DNA of 64,000 bases, from the NCBI GenBank assembly GCA_030950085.1, contig JAUZRW010000011.1:1-64000 (forward strand), given 5' to 3'. The stretch comes from Anaerolineae bacterium (GTDB lineage Bacteria > Chloroflexota > Anaerolineae > Aggregatilineales > Phototrophicaceae). Under the pieces are notes generated by a model. The model did no database searches. It had not been told where the DNA came from and saw nothing but the letters and a program-made list of their open reading frames with translations. Position 1 is the first letter of the stretch, and each line of letters begins with the position of its first letter. The position numbers were made by a program, and so were the translations under genes. Of the stretch, positions 8,600-17,034 are shown piece after piece.

Positions 8600-8938
8600 A
8601 TGAATCAATATATGTACACGCTACAAGTGACCCGCCTAGAAATGCTGCTCCAAGCGGTGCGTCCCGAACAGGTTGCCGAGCCAACAGAATGGGAACAAGA
8701 ACGAGTCAGTGAACATTTCATGTATCTGCAAGAAAATACTGAAAAAGGTGTGTTCTGCATGGTCGGTCTCACTGCGAATACCGATTATAGTATGTTTGGG
8801 ATGGGCGTTATTCGGGCAAAAAGTCATTCAGAAGCATGGGAAATCGGTAAAAATGACCCTGCGGTGATTAATCGTGTTATGCGCCTAGATATCTTGCCTT
8901 TCAGCATTGCGATGGTCAAAAAAGAAACCATCATATGA
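8600..8938 (+). CDS. YCII-like (YciI superfamily) small protein
   Basis: The 112-residue product (MNQYMYTLQVTRLEM... EHFMYLQENTEKGVFCMVG ... GMGVIRAKSHSEAWEIGKNDPAVINRVMRLDILPFSIAM) has the YciI plan: an 'EHfxYL' helix with the conserved His, then a Gly-rich turn and an 'A..I...DP.v' helix, in a ferredoxin-like fold of about 100 residues. Most family members have no known function; some are enzymes or domains of fused regulators. The start is fixed by GAAGGGA nine bases upstream. Longer upstream starts would run through the CPKC mini-frame in another phase and are unlikely. Confidence 0.6.
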   Translation: MNQYMYTLQVTRLEMLLQAVRPEQVAEPTEWEQERVSEHFMYLQENTEKGVFCMVGLTANTDYSMFGMGVIRAKSHSEAWEIGKNDPAVINRVMRLDILPFSIAMVKKETII

Positions 8939-9085
8939 GGCAGCACCTTTCATCGGCGTGCAGCAATTCCAATTTATTTAAAAACATTATCGACAGCGAA
9001 CATTCGTGCGACAACCGCTACCCTCTGTGGCAGTTTTGCTTTATACTGAATTGAACGATGGTCTAGGCTATACGACATACTAATC

Positions 9086-9115
9086 GTAGGGGCTTTGCAC
9101 ACACCAAATCCCTAC
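9086..9115. repeat. GTAGGGGCG-family palindrome, degenerate
   Basis: GTAGGGG ... TCCCTAC with an interrupted centre; it lies 50 bases upstream of the transposase gene of this repeat type. Confidence 0.5.
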
Positions 9116-9167
9116 AAATACAATTTATATTTGCTGAAGATGACTTGTTCTCTTGAGGAATACCCAT

Positions 9168-9791
9168 ATGACCCAAAACAACAAACATCAGCGCCGTTCG
9201 ATACGATTGCCGCATTATGATTATGCTGATGAGGGTGCATATTTTGTAACAATATGCACATATGAACGGGTTTGTTTGTTCGGAACTGTCGATACAACAG
9301 AAGATGCCATGACATTAAATACATTCGAGCGCTTTGTATGGGATGAATGGGAGAAAACAGGTCAATTGCGCGATAATGTCAGATTAGACCGATTTGTGGT
9401 AATGCCCAATCATGTGCATGGTATTATTTGGATTACAGAAAATACCAATCAGCAAGAGCAAAAAAACGAGGCAAAGGTAGATACCAAATCACCTGAAAAC
9501 GTAGGGGCGCAGCGCGCTACGCCCCTACACCTACCTCCTCTCGGTGCAACCCATAATAATGTTAAGCCTAGTTCATTAGGTGCAATTGTTCGTTCATTCA
9601 AATCTGCTGTGACCAAACGCATTAATACCTACCGTAGTACACTCGGCGGAATTGTTTGGCAACGGAATTATTGGGAACGAATCATTCGTAATGATGAGGA
9701 ACTGAACTGGCTACGATGGTATATTGATAATAATCCTGCACGCTGGAAAAAAGACAAATTGTACGTATCAAAGTCGGACATAATGAAATAA
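9168..9791 (+). CDS. REP-associated tyrosine transposase (RAYT, Y1/HUH family)
   Basis: The 207-residue protein is a domesticated-type transposase related to IS200/IS605 TnpA. It has the N-terminal signature YFVTICTYER, the HUH motif MPNHVHGIIW (near 80-90), and the C-terminal nucleophile region WQRNYWERIIRNDEELNWLRWYIDNNPARW, where the Tyr of NYWERII is the expected catalytic residue. RAYTs cut and join single-stranded REP palindromes. The ATG follows GAGGAA; a TTG 15 bases upstream is less likely. Strikingly the coding sequence itself contains a GTAGGGGCG palindrome (9501-9528), read as NVGAQRATPL within the spacer between the HUH and Tyr motifs. Its stop codon touches a 90-bp repeat. Confidence 0.9.
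   Translation: MTQNNKHQRRSIRLPHYDYADEGAYFVTICTYERVCLFGTVDTTEDAMTLNTFERFVWDEWEKTGQLRDNVRLDRFVVMPNHVHGIIWITENTNQQEQKNEAKVDTKSPENVGAQRATPLHLPPLGATHNNVKPSSLGAIVRSFKSAVTKRINTYRSTLGGIVWQRNYWERIIRNDEELNWLRWYIDNNPARWKKDKLYVSKSDIMK
9501..9528. repeat. GTAGGGGCG palindrome inside the transposase gene
   Basis: GTAGGGGCG and CGCCCCTAC flank the centre CAGCGCGCTA. Of 14 base pairs only one is mismatched. It is in frame and sits in a variable linker of the protein. Confidence 0.85.
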
Positions 9792-9879
9792 GCTCCTTTC
9801 GGGGTTTCACCACACCTCACACAAAATTGCAATGTGAGCGCGTGTTTACAGGTTCAATATAGTAACTTTGTTAAACAAG
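9791..9879 (+). repeat. 90-bp repeat with CTCCTTTCGGGG hairpin, copy 3
   Basis: It begins at the last base of the transposase stop codon (TAAGCTCCTTTCGGGG) and ends in TTTGTTAAACAAG. One base of the hairpin differs from the other copies. Confidence 0.8.
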
Positions 9880-9897
9880 AGTTTGGCACGCCAGACC

Positions 9898-9996
9898 ACT
9901 ACTACACGACCAAAAAAGTTTTTATGTAGGGGCGCAATGCATTGCGCCCGAAAAACACAAATCTAATCATCAAGAATTAAATTGGTCAAGTACTAC
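9898..9996. mobile_element. MITE-like element, copy 1
   Basis: A 99-base unit with inverted ends (ACTACTACACGACCAA and TTGGTCAAGTACTAC) holds a GTAGGGGCG palindrome (9926-9949). A nearly identical copy is at 52696-52794 and a shorter relative at 52795-52880. It lies just before the HerA-like gene. Confidence 0.75.
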
Positions 9997-10012
9997 AAAG
10001 GATAGCTAAGAT

Positions 10013-11704
10013 ATGACAAAACCCAATCCTGACAATTTAGATGACTGGTTTCCACGAGATGGGCGCGGTGACATGCTGGCAGCGACCAATGGCAATCCTA
10101 ACAAAGTGTATCGACTCGGTGTTGTTGTAGGTGGCAGTATCAGTCGTGGGCTGGCAGTCAAACTGGAACCGAGTGTCAGTGTGGAAGATTTGGCTGTTGG
10201 GCGCTATGTCGTCGTGCGTGGTACAAAGAAACGCTTCTTCTGCATGATTAACGATATCTCGCTCGATAGTACGAATCAATCGGTACAAAGTGACCCACCC
10301 GATATCAGCGACCCTTTCCTGCGCGATGTCTATACCGGAACAGTTGCTTACAGTCTAGTGACAGTAACTCCGATGCTCATTATTGACGATGACGAAGGCG
10401 CATTGCCTGTAAAAACACTGCCGGGTCATTTTACCAGTGCCTATAATGCCACTGCTGATGATGTCAACGCGGTTTTTGGTGAAGAGAGTGCCGCACATTT
10501 TAACGTCGGCTCACCGCTAGAATTAGAACATACCAATATCAACCTCAATCTAAAACGGCTTGTTGAGCGTAGTGTCGGTGTCTTCGGCAAATCGGGGACT
10601 GGCAAGTCTTTCCTGACTCGTGTTTTGCTGGCAGGGACAATTGCACGCGGTATCGGTGTCAGCATTATTTTTGATATGCACAATGATTATGGCTGGGAAA
10701 TTACGACAGAAACGGGTTATGCCGTCAAGGGCTTAAAACAACTCTTTCCAGCAAAAGTGAGCATTCTAACGATGGATGCCGAAAGTTCTAAGCGCCGCAA
10801 TGCCAAATACGATTTTGAAATCAAGTTGGGCTATAACGAAATTGAGCCAGAAGATATTGCGATGCTCAAAGCGACCATGAATCTCTCGGATACAATGATT
10901 GATGCTGCTTATACGCTCAAAAAATTGTGGGGCGATAATTGGGTACGGCAATTGATTAAGGGCAATCCCGACGATATGAACACCATCACCAAAGAAACCA
11001 ATGTCGGTGGTGGCACATTAGCGGCATTGCAGCGCCGTTTAGAACGCTTTGAACGTTGGCATTTCCTTGTGCCAGAGAATAATGGCGAAAGTGTCAAGCA
11101 AATTATAGACTTACTGGTGAATCAAGAAAAAAGTGTCGTGCTAGAATTTGGGCGCTACGGCAATTCGATGGATGCCTATATGCTGGTAGCGAATTATCTC
11201 ACACGGCGCATTCATCATCATTATGTCGAAAAAATGGAACGTTCTTTGGGCGATAAGTCGATGGAACCACCGCAACTGTTGATTACCATTGAAGAGGCGC
11301 ATAAATTTCTTGACCCACAAGTCGCCCGTCAAACCACATTTGGCATCATTGCCCGTGAAATGCGGAAATACAATGTGACACTGCTCGTCGTTGACCAGCG
11401 ACCGAGTGCCATTGATGAAGAGGTCATGTCACAAATCGGGACACGAGTAACGGCGCTACTCGATAATGAACGCGATATTGCAGCCGTGCTGAATGGTGTC
11501 AGTGGCGCGAGTGGGCTACGTGAGGTCTTGGCACGTCTGGAAACCAAACAGCAAGCGATTATTATGGGACATGCTGTACCGATGCCGGTGGTGATTAAGC
11601 CCCGTACCTATGATACCGATTTCTATAAGGCAGTAATGGGACAAGCTGTTGACACTAAAGCAGCCAAAAAGTCACTTGGCGGCGGCAAGCAGAGGAGGAT
11701 TTGA
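10013..11704 (+). CDS. HerA-like ATPase (DUF87, FtsK/HerA superfamily)
   Basis: The 563-residue protein opens with a beta-rich HAS-barrel-like domain (KVYRLGVVVGGSISRGLAVKL, YVVVRGTKKRFFCMINDI), then a HerA ATPase core: Walker A GKSGTGKSFLTRVLLAGT near 190, FDMHNDYG, Walker B LLITIEEAHKFL near 421, and VDQRPSAIDEEVMSQ with a sensor/arginine-finger region GTRV. HerA hexamers pump DNA and usually work with the nuclease NurA in end resection or, in other settings, in defence systems with SIR2, DUF4297 or similar effectors. No NurA or effector gene is adjacent, so this is an orphan; a housekeeping role is as likely as defence. It has a short Lys/Gly C-terminal tail. Confidence 0.85.
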   Translation: MTKPNPDNLDDWFPRDGRGDMLAATNGNPNKVYRLGVVVGGSISRGLAVKLEPSVSVEDLAVGRYVVVRGTKKRFFCMINDISLDSTNQSVQSDPPDISDPFLRDVYTGTVAYSLVTVTPMLIIDDDEGALPVKTLPGHFTSAYNATADDVNAVFGEESAAHFNVGSPLELEHTNINLNLKRLVERSVGVFGKSGTGKSFLTRVLLAGTIARGIGVSIIFDMHNDYGWEITTETGYAVKGLKQLFPAKVSILTMDAESSKRRNAKYDFEIKLGYNEIEPEDIAMLKATMNLSDTMIDAAYTLKKLWGDNWVRQLIKGNPDDMNTITKETNVGGGTLAALQRRLERFERWHFLVPENNGESVKQIIDLLVNQEKSVVLEFGRYGNSMDAYMLVANYLTRRIHHHYVEKMERSLGDKSMEPPQLLITIEEAHKFLDPQVARQTTFGIIAREMRKYNVTLLVVDQRPSAIDEEVMSQIGTRVTALLDNERDIAAVLNGVSGASGLREVLARLETKQQAIIMGHAVPMPVVIKPRTYDTDFYKAVMGQAVDTKAAKKSLGGGKQRRI

Positions 11705-11712
11705 GCAACAGC

Positions 11713-11738
11713 GGGCGCACACGCGGGTACGCCCCTAC
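11713..11738. repeat. GTAGGGGCG-family palindrome
   Basis: GGGCGCACACGCGGGTACG followed by CCCCTAC, eight bases after the HerA-like stop codon. The same variant occurs at 39252-39277 and, inverted, at 25216-25242. Confidence 0.7.
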
Positions 11739-11817
11739 AAACGCAAGATGTTTTAGATGAAATAGGATTGCTTTTAGATTTTGCACCCACTTGAAATGCA
11801 CATTAGGGTAAACAAAC

Positions 11818-11853
11818 AAAAAGGACGAATCGTATTGACGCGCCCTTGCTGAA
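11818..11853 (-). terminator. Possible terminator of thrS
   Basis: On the minus strand GGGCG...CGTCC can pair and is followed by TTTTTGTTTGTTT. A second hairpin (ATTAGCT/AGCTAAT, 11860-11877) lies next to the stop codon without a T run. Confidence 0.45.
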
Positions 11854-11879
11854 ATGCTAATTAGCTGACCAGCTAATGA

Positions 11880-13715
11880 CTAATCCCCACTTTGTCCTTC
11901 TAGCTCAGGGAAGAGTTCCATACTATTGGCTTTGATGAGTTCCGTCAGCATATCACGGAAAGTCTCAAGCGGCATCGCCCCTTTGTCTTCATCTGTCCGT
12001 AGGCGAACGCTCACTGTGCGGTCTTGCATATCACGGTCTCCAACGATTAACTGATACGGAATCAGCATTTTGCGATGTTCCTTGATTTTGCTCCGCATAT
12101 GTTTCTCGCGTAAATCTGCCTCAGCACGGATTCCAACCGCTTTCAGTTCCGCCACGACTTCACTGGCATAATCAAAATGGTCTTTGCCAATCGGAATAAC
12201 CATCACCTGCTTTGGTGACAACCAAACCGGAAATGCCCCTGCGAAGTGTTCAATCAGAATACCGATAAAACGCTCCATGCTGCCAAAGGGCGCACGATGA
12301 ATCATAACCGGACGCTTCGTTTCATTGTCGCTATCTGTGTATTCCAGTTCAAAGCGTTCTGGCAAATTGTAATCAACCTGTACTGTGCCGAGTTGCCATT
12401 CGCGCTTGAGGACATCACGCACGATGAAATCCAGTTTAGGACCATAAAATGCCGCTTCGCCCTCTTCAATGACATAAGGCAATCCAAGTTCTTCGCAAGC
12501 CTCGATAATCGCCTCTGTTGCTTTTTCCCAATTTGCTGGGTCGCCAACATATTTATCGCTGGCTGGGTCGCGTGTCCCAATACGAGCGCGGAAATCGCTC
12601 AGACCGAGTGTGTTGAAGACATATTGAATCAGGCGCACAACATCTTTGAACTCTGCCAGCAATTGCTCTGGGCGCACATAAAGATGAGCATCATCGACTG
12701 TGAAACCCCGTACTCGCGTCAAGCCATTCAATTCGCCGGATTGTTCATAGCGATAGACTGTGCCAAATTCTGCTAGGCGAATCGGCAAATCACGATAACT
12801 ACGTGGCGAACTCTTGTATATCATACAATGATGCGGGCAATTCATGGGTTTAAGCAGAAATTCTTCCTCGTCCACCTGAATCGGCGCGTATTGGCTATCA
12901 CTGTAATAGGGATAATGCCCACTCGTTTTGTACAGACTCAAGTTGCCAATATGCGGTGTCACGACAGGCAAGTAGCCATTTTCAATCTGCACATCGCGCA
13001 GCCAACGTTCAAGATTATCCCGTAACATCGCGCCGTTGGGCAACCATAGCGGCAGTCCCTTACCGACTAACGGGTCAATAATGAACAAGTCTAACTGCTT
13101 ACCGATATTGCGGTGGTCACGTTTTTTAGCCTCTTCTAGCCGTTGCAAGAAATCTTTTAGCTCATCCGGCGATTCCCATGCTGTGCCGTAGATGCGCGTC
13201 AACATCGGGCGTTTTTCATCGCCACGCCAATAAGCGCCAGCCGGTTTACGGAAGCGGATATTGAATGCTTTGGGGTTGATTTCTTTTGTGCTGGCGACAT
13301 GCGGACCCCGACATAAATCCGTAAACTTATCTTGTGTATAGACTGTCAGCTTCTCGGCAGGTTCAGCAATCGGCTTACCATTGTCGTCAACACGCCCATT
13401 GACCAAATCGTTAATCAATTCCAGCTTATATGGCTCGTCAGCGAACATCGCACGCGCTTCTTCTGGCGAGACCTCACGCATTGTAAATTCGTGATTGCCA
13501 CCGATGATTTTCTTCATCCGCTTTTCGATGCTTTTTAGGTCATCTTCGCTAAATTCGGGTGGCAAATCGAAATCATAGTAAAAGCCATCTTCAATTGGTG
13601 GACCAATCGCCACTTTTGCTTCTGGGTATTTTTCGACAACTGCCTGTGCCATGATATGGGCGAGGCTATGTCGAATTTTATAGAGGTGGCTATCCTCGTA
13701 GCGTTCCTCAGACAT
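11880..13715 (-). CDS. thrS: Threonyl-tRNA synthetase lacking the TGS domain
   Basis: This class II synthetase charges tRNA-Thr. The 611-residue protein starts directly at the editing-associated region (SHLYKIRHSLAHIMAQAV, with the HxxxH of the second additional domain, and YYDFDLPPEF), whereas most bacterial enzymes (about 640 residues) begin with a 60-residue TGS domain that is absent here. The catalytic core follows: motif 2 region MNCPHHCMIYKSSPRSYRDLPIRLAEFGTVYR... with the zinc-ligand Cys, GLTRVRGFTVDDAHLYV, and motif 3 HRAPFGSMERFIGILIEHFAG. The anticodon-binding domain is at the C-terminus (VMVIPIGKDHFDYA). No T-box motif is visible in the 240-base leader. Neighbouring tRNA-Thr genes lie 16 kb away. 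Confidence 0.96.
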   Translation of the reverse strand: MSEERYEDSHLYKIRHSLAHIMAQAVVEKYPEAKVAIGPPIEDGFYYDFDLPPEFSEDDLKSIEKRMKKIIGGNHEFTMREVSPEEARAMFADEPYKLELINDLVNGRVDDNGKPIAEPAEKLTVYTQDKFTDLCRGPHVASTKEINPKAFNIRFRKPAGAYWRGDEKRPMLTRIYGTAWESPDELKDFLQRLEEAKKRDHRNIGKQLDLFIIDPLVGKGLPLWLPNGAMLRDNLERWLRDVQIENGYLPVVTPHIGNLSLYKTSGHYPYYSDSQYAPIQVDEEEFLLKPMNCPHHCMIYKSSPRSYRDLPIRLAEFGTVYRYEQSGELNGLTRVRGFTVDDAHLYVRPEQLLAEFKDVVRLIQYVFNTLGLSDFRARIGTRDPASDKYVGDPANWEKATEAIIEACEELGLPYVIEEGEAAFYGPKLDFIVRDVLKREWQLGTVQVDYNLPERFELEYTDSDNETKRPVMIHRAPFGSMERFIGILIEHFAGAFPVWLSPKQVMVIPIGKDHFDYASEVVAELKAVGIRAEADLREKHMRSKIKEHRKMLIPYQLIVGDRDMQDRTVSVRLRTDEDKGAMPLETFRDMLTELIKANSMELFPELEGQSGD

Positions 13716-13905
13716 GGTATACGTTACTCCCTATAGTATTGTGTGTTAAATGATGTTCTTGTTTACAAACTTTTGATTATCAGTTCTTAGTTATCTCTAT
13801 TCAGCAAAAACGAACCGAAAAAGAGAACTACAAACTGTCTACTGTCAAGCAAAATGACGGTAAGCGCAACGATGATTATAACAGGGGATAGGCAAATGAA
13901 AACAC

Positions 13906-13932
13906 GAGGTCGGCTCATTTGTGCGCGACCTC
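13906..13932 (-). terminator. Terminator of the 13972-14430 gene
   Basis: GAGGTCG (13906-13912) and CGACCTC (13926-13932) form a stem. On the minus strand it is followed by GTGTTTTCATTTG. It separates this gene from thrS downstream. Confidence 0.65.
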
Positions 13933-13971
13933 ATGTAGGAGTTCATTGGCATTGTGAGGTTCGGTGGAGGG

Positions 13972-14430
13972 TTATTCTTGCACCAACAACACATCCGAAA
14001 TCACAACAGTAGCAATCTCCTGCGTCGCACGTCTACCGTCGTTCATAGTTCGGGCTGTGTTCTGTAATTCGTCTTGGTGTTCTGTCACCCGTGTAAAGTG
14101 GTTCTCGAAAATATCGAGCGCAATCAAATTATCAATGGTATCTTCAATATTATTGCGCGTTAGTTCTTCCACTATAATATGCGGTGTATCAAATACACAA
14201 TAACAGGCTTCTGGCGTATCTTCCAAGTCTTTTGTGACCTGAAAATTCATTTCCATTTGGCGCTTGATATAATCAATTATCGCAAAGAGCGCCGTATAGA
14301 TTGTCCCATCATCCATACAGACCAATACATCACAAGCATCTTTTTCACGGTGTAATTCAAACCAGACTTTTTCAGGGGTATAGAGTCTGAAATCTTCGTT
14401 AACTTGTACCGAGTCTACCATTTGTAACAT
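13972..14430 (-). CDS. Hypothetical protein
   Basis: I do not recognise this 152-residue protein. It is acidic, lacks a signal peptide and membrane segments, and looks like a small alpha/beta domain (VWFELHREKDACDVLVCMDD GTIYTALFAIIDYIKRQME) followed by a helical tail. It may begin at a Met three codons downstream of the listed start. It sits between thrS and the divergently transcribed histidine kinase gene and has its own terminator, so it is probably monocistronic. It could be a regulator of the neighbouring kinase, but nothing in the sequence shows this. Confidence 0.65.
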   Translation of the reverse strand: MLQMVDSVQVNEDFRLYTPEKVWFELHREKDACDVLVCMDDGTIYTALFAIIDYIKRQMEMNFQVTKDLEDTPEACYCVFDTPHIIVEELTRNNIEDTIDNLIALDIFENHFTRVTEHQDELQNTARTMNDGRRATQEIATVVISDVLLVQE

Positions 14431-14695
14431 CTCACTATTATTAGCCGTTTCGATTCAGTATATCGTGAAAGCATAGCATAATCAATTAAGAAACCATGAA
14501 TTTTCATACAAGAATCAATGATTTATTATGCAAATAGCGAAGGAACAGCCATTACTCCAAAAGAGCCTCTTGCAAACGTTAAGGGTTAAATTAGATGTAT
14601 TCGCATATAGTATGTCAAGAAAGCATTGATTTTGGACAGATTGCAAACGTAATCTTTAGCCTATATCGTGTAATATGACATAAGGCATCTCAGAC

Positions 14696-15853
14696 ATGAC
14701 AATAACAACTCCATTACAACAAGGGCGTATTCTAATTGTGGAAGATGACCACTCATCGCGTGAATTATTGCGTATGATATTGGAATATGACTATCATGTG
14801 GAAACCGCCCATGATGGCGAAACAGCCTTGCGACTCATCAGCGAACATGATTTTGACCTTGTGTTGTTGGATATTATGATGAGTGGTATCAATGGGTTGG
14901 AAGTCTTACGAACATTGCGCCAAGATAAACGGATACAAAGTTTGCCCGTCATCCTTGTGAGTGCGTTATCGGATTCGGATGTGATGGTTGAGGGGCTAGA
15001 AGTCGGTGCCAATGACTACATTTCAAAGCCCATCGACCCTGCTATTTTGATGGCGAGAGTCAGGACTCAACTGAAACTGAAGCATCTGATGGATGAACGC
15101 AACAAACATATCGAAAAATTGGAACGGGCAGAACAATTGCGGACACAATTCGTCCATATTGCCTCGCACGATTTGAAAAATCCGCTTCATAATCTCTCCA
15201 TTGCCAATACATTGCTTAAAGATGAGATGGGCAATAATTCGCGTGTGAAGCAAATTCTCAATGTATTAGATTTAACGGTTGAAAATATGCACCATATTAT
15301 TGAAGCCTTCCTTGATGTGGTAGCAATTCAATCCAATACCTTGGAACTTAAGCCTGTTGTATTGTCACTGTCTGATGTGGTGAATAATATTGCCATGCAG
15401 TATGAAATCGCGGCAGAAGAAAAAGACATTCGTTTGCACATCGGAAACCATACCGGTCAGGTTGTTGCAGATAGCGCCCGTCTGGTACAAATTGCCAGTA
15501 ACCTTGTCAGTAATGCCATTAAATATAGCCCGCAGGGCTCAGTCGTGACTATATGGACAGAAACAAATGATGCTTCACTGCGGCTGTGTGTCCAAGACGA
15601 AGGACCCGGCATCCCCAAAAAAGAACGTCACAAGTTATTCACAGAGTTTGGCAAGTTGAGTACTCGTCCGACAAGGAACGAATCGCGGACAGGACTCGGG
15701 TTGTGGATTGTCAAACATCTCATCGAAAAACAAGGTGGCACTGTTGGCGTAAATTTCCCCAAAGCAGGTGGGTCAATTTTCTGGCTAGAATTGCCGACTG
15801 TTGCATCCGAACCTGCTTTAGCATTTGCCGTTGAAGATTCGGCATCATTGTAA
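14696..15853 (+). CDS. Response regulator-histidine kinase hybrid
   Basis: The 385-residue cytoplasmic protein joins an N-terminal receiver (ILIVEDDHSSRELL, phosphoacceptor Asp near 59 in LVLLDIMMSGINGLEVL, SKPIDP with the conserved Lys) to a HisKA/HATPase kinase. The H-box is HIASHDLKNPLHNL (His near 160), followed by the N-box NLVSNAIKYS, G1 DEGPGIPKKE, and G2 GLGLWIVKHLIEKQGG. No transmembrane segment is present, so it probably receives phosphate or signal from another protein and acts in a phosphorelay. No output regulator is adjacent. The 265-base region upstream holds no gene. Confidence 0.93.
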   Translation: MTITTPLQQGRILIVEDDHSSRELLRMILEYDYHVETAHDGETALRLISEHDFDLVLLDIMMSGINGLEVLRTLRQDKRIQSLPVILVSALSDSDVMVEGLEVGANDYISKPIDPAILMARVRTQLKLKHLMDERNKHIEKLERAEQLRTQFVHIASHDLKNPLHNLSIANTLLKDEMGNNSRVKQILNVLDLTVENMHHIIEAFLDVVAIQSNTLELKPVVLSLSDVVNNIAMQYEIAAEEKDIRLHIGNHTGQVVADSARLVQIASNLVSNAIKYSPQGSVVTIWTETNDASLRLCVQDEGPGIPKKERHKLFTEFGKLSTRPTRNESRTGLGLWIVKHLIEKQGGTVGVNFPKAGGSIFWLELPTVASEPALAFAVEDSASL

Positions 15854-16199
15854 AGAAGTGATTGGGTAACTTTCGTTGCGGATATTTCGCAGTATCCATT
15901 TTATTTCCTGTGTTATCTGGATTTTCGAAGGGATATCACTTGCTTCTTAGCAAGTCCACATTTATGCAGAGAATTAACAAAAATTCTAACGCATGAACCT
16001 CTAAAATGTGCTATAATAATCGATGATTCCGACATTTAGGAGTTTCCTATTTTTCGTTCAGTTAAACATAACTTATGCCGCTTGAGGTATTGAAACTCAT
16101 TGATGTTTGAGCTAATAAAAATAAGGCTTTATTCTATAGTTTAGTAATCATATCAACATTACAGCATATCCTGAAGAAAACAAATATTCTCAGCTACTC
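15854..16199. other. AT-rich intergenic region with leader
   Basis: No gene is seen in these 346 bases. They hold the extended -10 promoter at 16009-16017 and a 5' leader of about 190 bases before the small unknown operon. A hairpin-like CTTCTTAGCAAG lies near 15942. Confidence 0.4.
16009..16017 (+). promoter_or_regulatory. Extended -10 promoter
   Basis: TGCTATAAT is a perfect extended -10 element; the -35 region is weak, as usual for this type. It would drive the 16221-16885 gene pair. Confidence 0.55.
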
Positions 16200-16220
16200 T
16201 TGTATAAAGAGATGTTGATT

Positions 16221-16388
16221 ATGTCACAGATTGCTTATCGTATTCATGGCGATGATGATGCGCTCATGATTTTTAAGCGTTCACAATTTTTCTATGAAAA
16301 AGAACGCAATAAAATCCAGCAAAAAACTGTTCTGATTGTACAAAATGATGTTGAATTTGAAGCCGCACTTCAACAAGTTTTGGGCTGA
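16221..16388 (+). CDS. Small hypothetical protein
   Basis: A protein of about 55 residues (MSQIAYRIHGDDDALMIFKR...) whose start is set by AAGAG nine bases upstream; an ATG nine bases earlier is possible. It has a charged, helical middle (FFYEKERNKIQQKTVLIVQN) and an acidic end. I do not recognise it. It ends five bases before the next gene, so the two form one transcription unit. Confidence 0.5.
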   Translation: MSQIAYRIHGDDDALMIFKRSQFFYEKERNKIQQKTVLIVQNDVEFEAALQQVLG

Positions 16389-16393
16389 GATAT

Positions 16394-16885
16394 ATGCCTA
16401 CTAAAGCACAATTGCAAAAACAACTCGATAAGGTCGTCAATGAGAAAGCAAGTCTGCAAGAGCAATTGATAGAATCTCAACGAGAGAATATTGACTTACG
16501 CAAAAAAATCGAGGAAATGACCCCTTCTGTGCCTGATGATGATGTTCATTGGAATAAAGTGTCGGGTGGATTGACCTCAGTAGAAGCACTCATGAGTGAG
16601 AATCTTGAAGTTTTGCGTAAGTTGCAAAATTGGATTTTGGACTTTGGTGATAAATATGTAAAACCATATGTTCACCAAAAAACATATGCAGAAATTATGG
16701 CACACATGATGAGTGGTCTTCCTCGTAAATTAGCACGCGAAGAACTTAAAGCAGAATTTGGAGATGTTTTCCCTGAAGGTAAAACTGTACCCTTTCCTCC
16801 AATAGACAAAAATACTACTGGTGCTTCCAATAAATCGACATCTCCTGATGATACACCCACTCAGAAACGCTTATTGCCAGACTAA
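16394..16885 (+). CDS. Coiled-coil hypothetical protein
   Basis: The 163-residue protein has an N-terminal coiled coil (about 5-45, QLQKQLDKVVNEKASLQEQL), a helical middle (VLRKLQNWILDFGDKYVKPYV; ELKAEFGDVFPEG) and a disordered Pro/Ser/Thr-rich C-terminus. There are no membrane segments and no known domain that I can name. It follows the small upstream gene at five bases. AT content seems higher than in its neighbours, so recent acquisition is possible. Function unknown. Confidence 0.55.
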   Translation: MPTKAQLQKQLDKVVNEKASLQEQLIESQRENIDLRKKIEEMTPSVPDDDVHWNKVSGGLTSVEALMSENLEVLRKLQNWILDFGDKYVKPYVHQKTYAEIMAHMMSGLPRKLAREELKAEFGDVFPEGKTVPFPPIDKNTTGASNKSTSPDDTPTQKRLLPD

Positions 16886-17034
16886 TCTACTGTATCTCAT
16901 GCTTGTCTCAAGCAAAATACTGATAACTCAAAGCTGACACCTGAATCCTAACCGCTATCGACTATCTTGACCTCTCCCTCTATAATACATGCGCCGAAAT
17001 ATGAGAACAAACCAATCAAATTCTAGGAACGCAT

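Noticed and set aside
12246-12776. A 176-residue plus-strand frame inside thrS
   Set aside because: Antisense to the conserved catalytic core, with no family resemblance.
13716-13960. T-box riboswitch before thrS
   Set aside because: The leader lacks a visible T-box sequence (TGGNACCGCG) and specifier-loop layout; the main hairpin belongs to the upstream gene's terminator.
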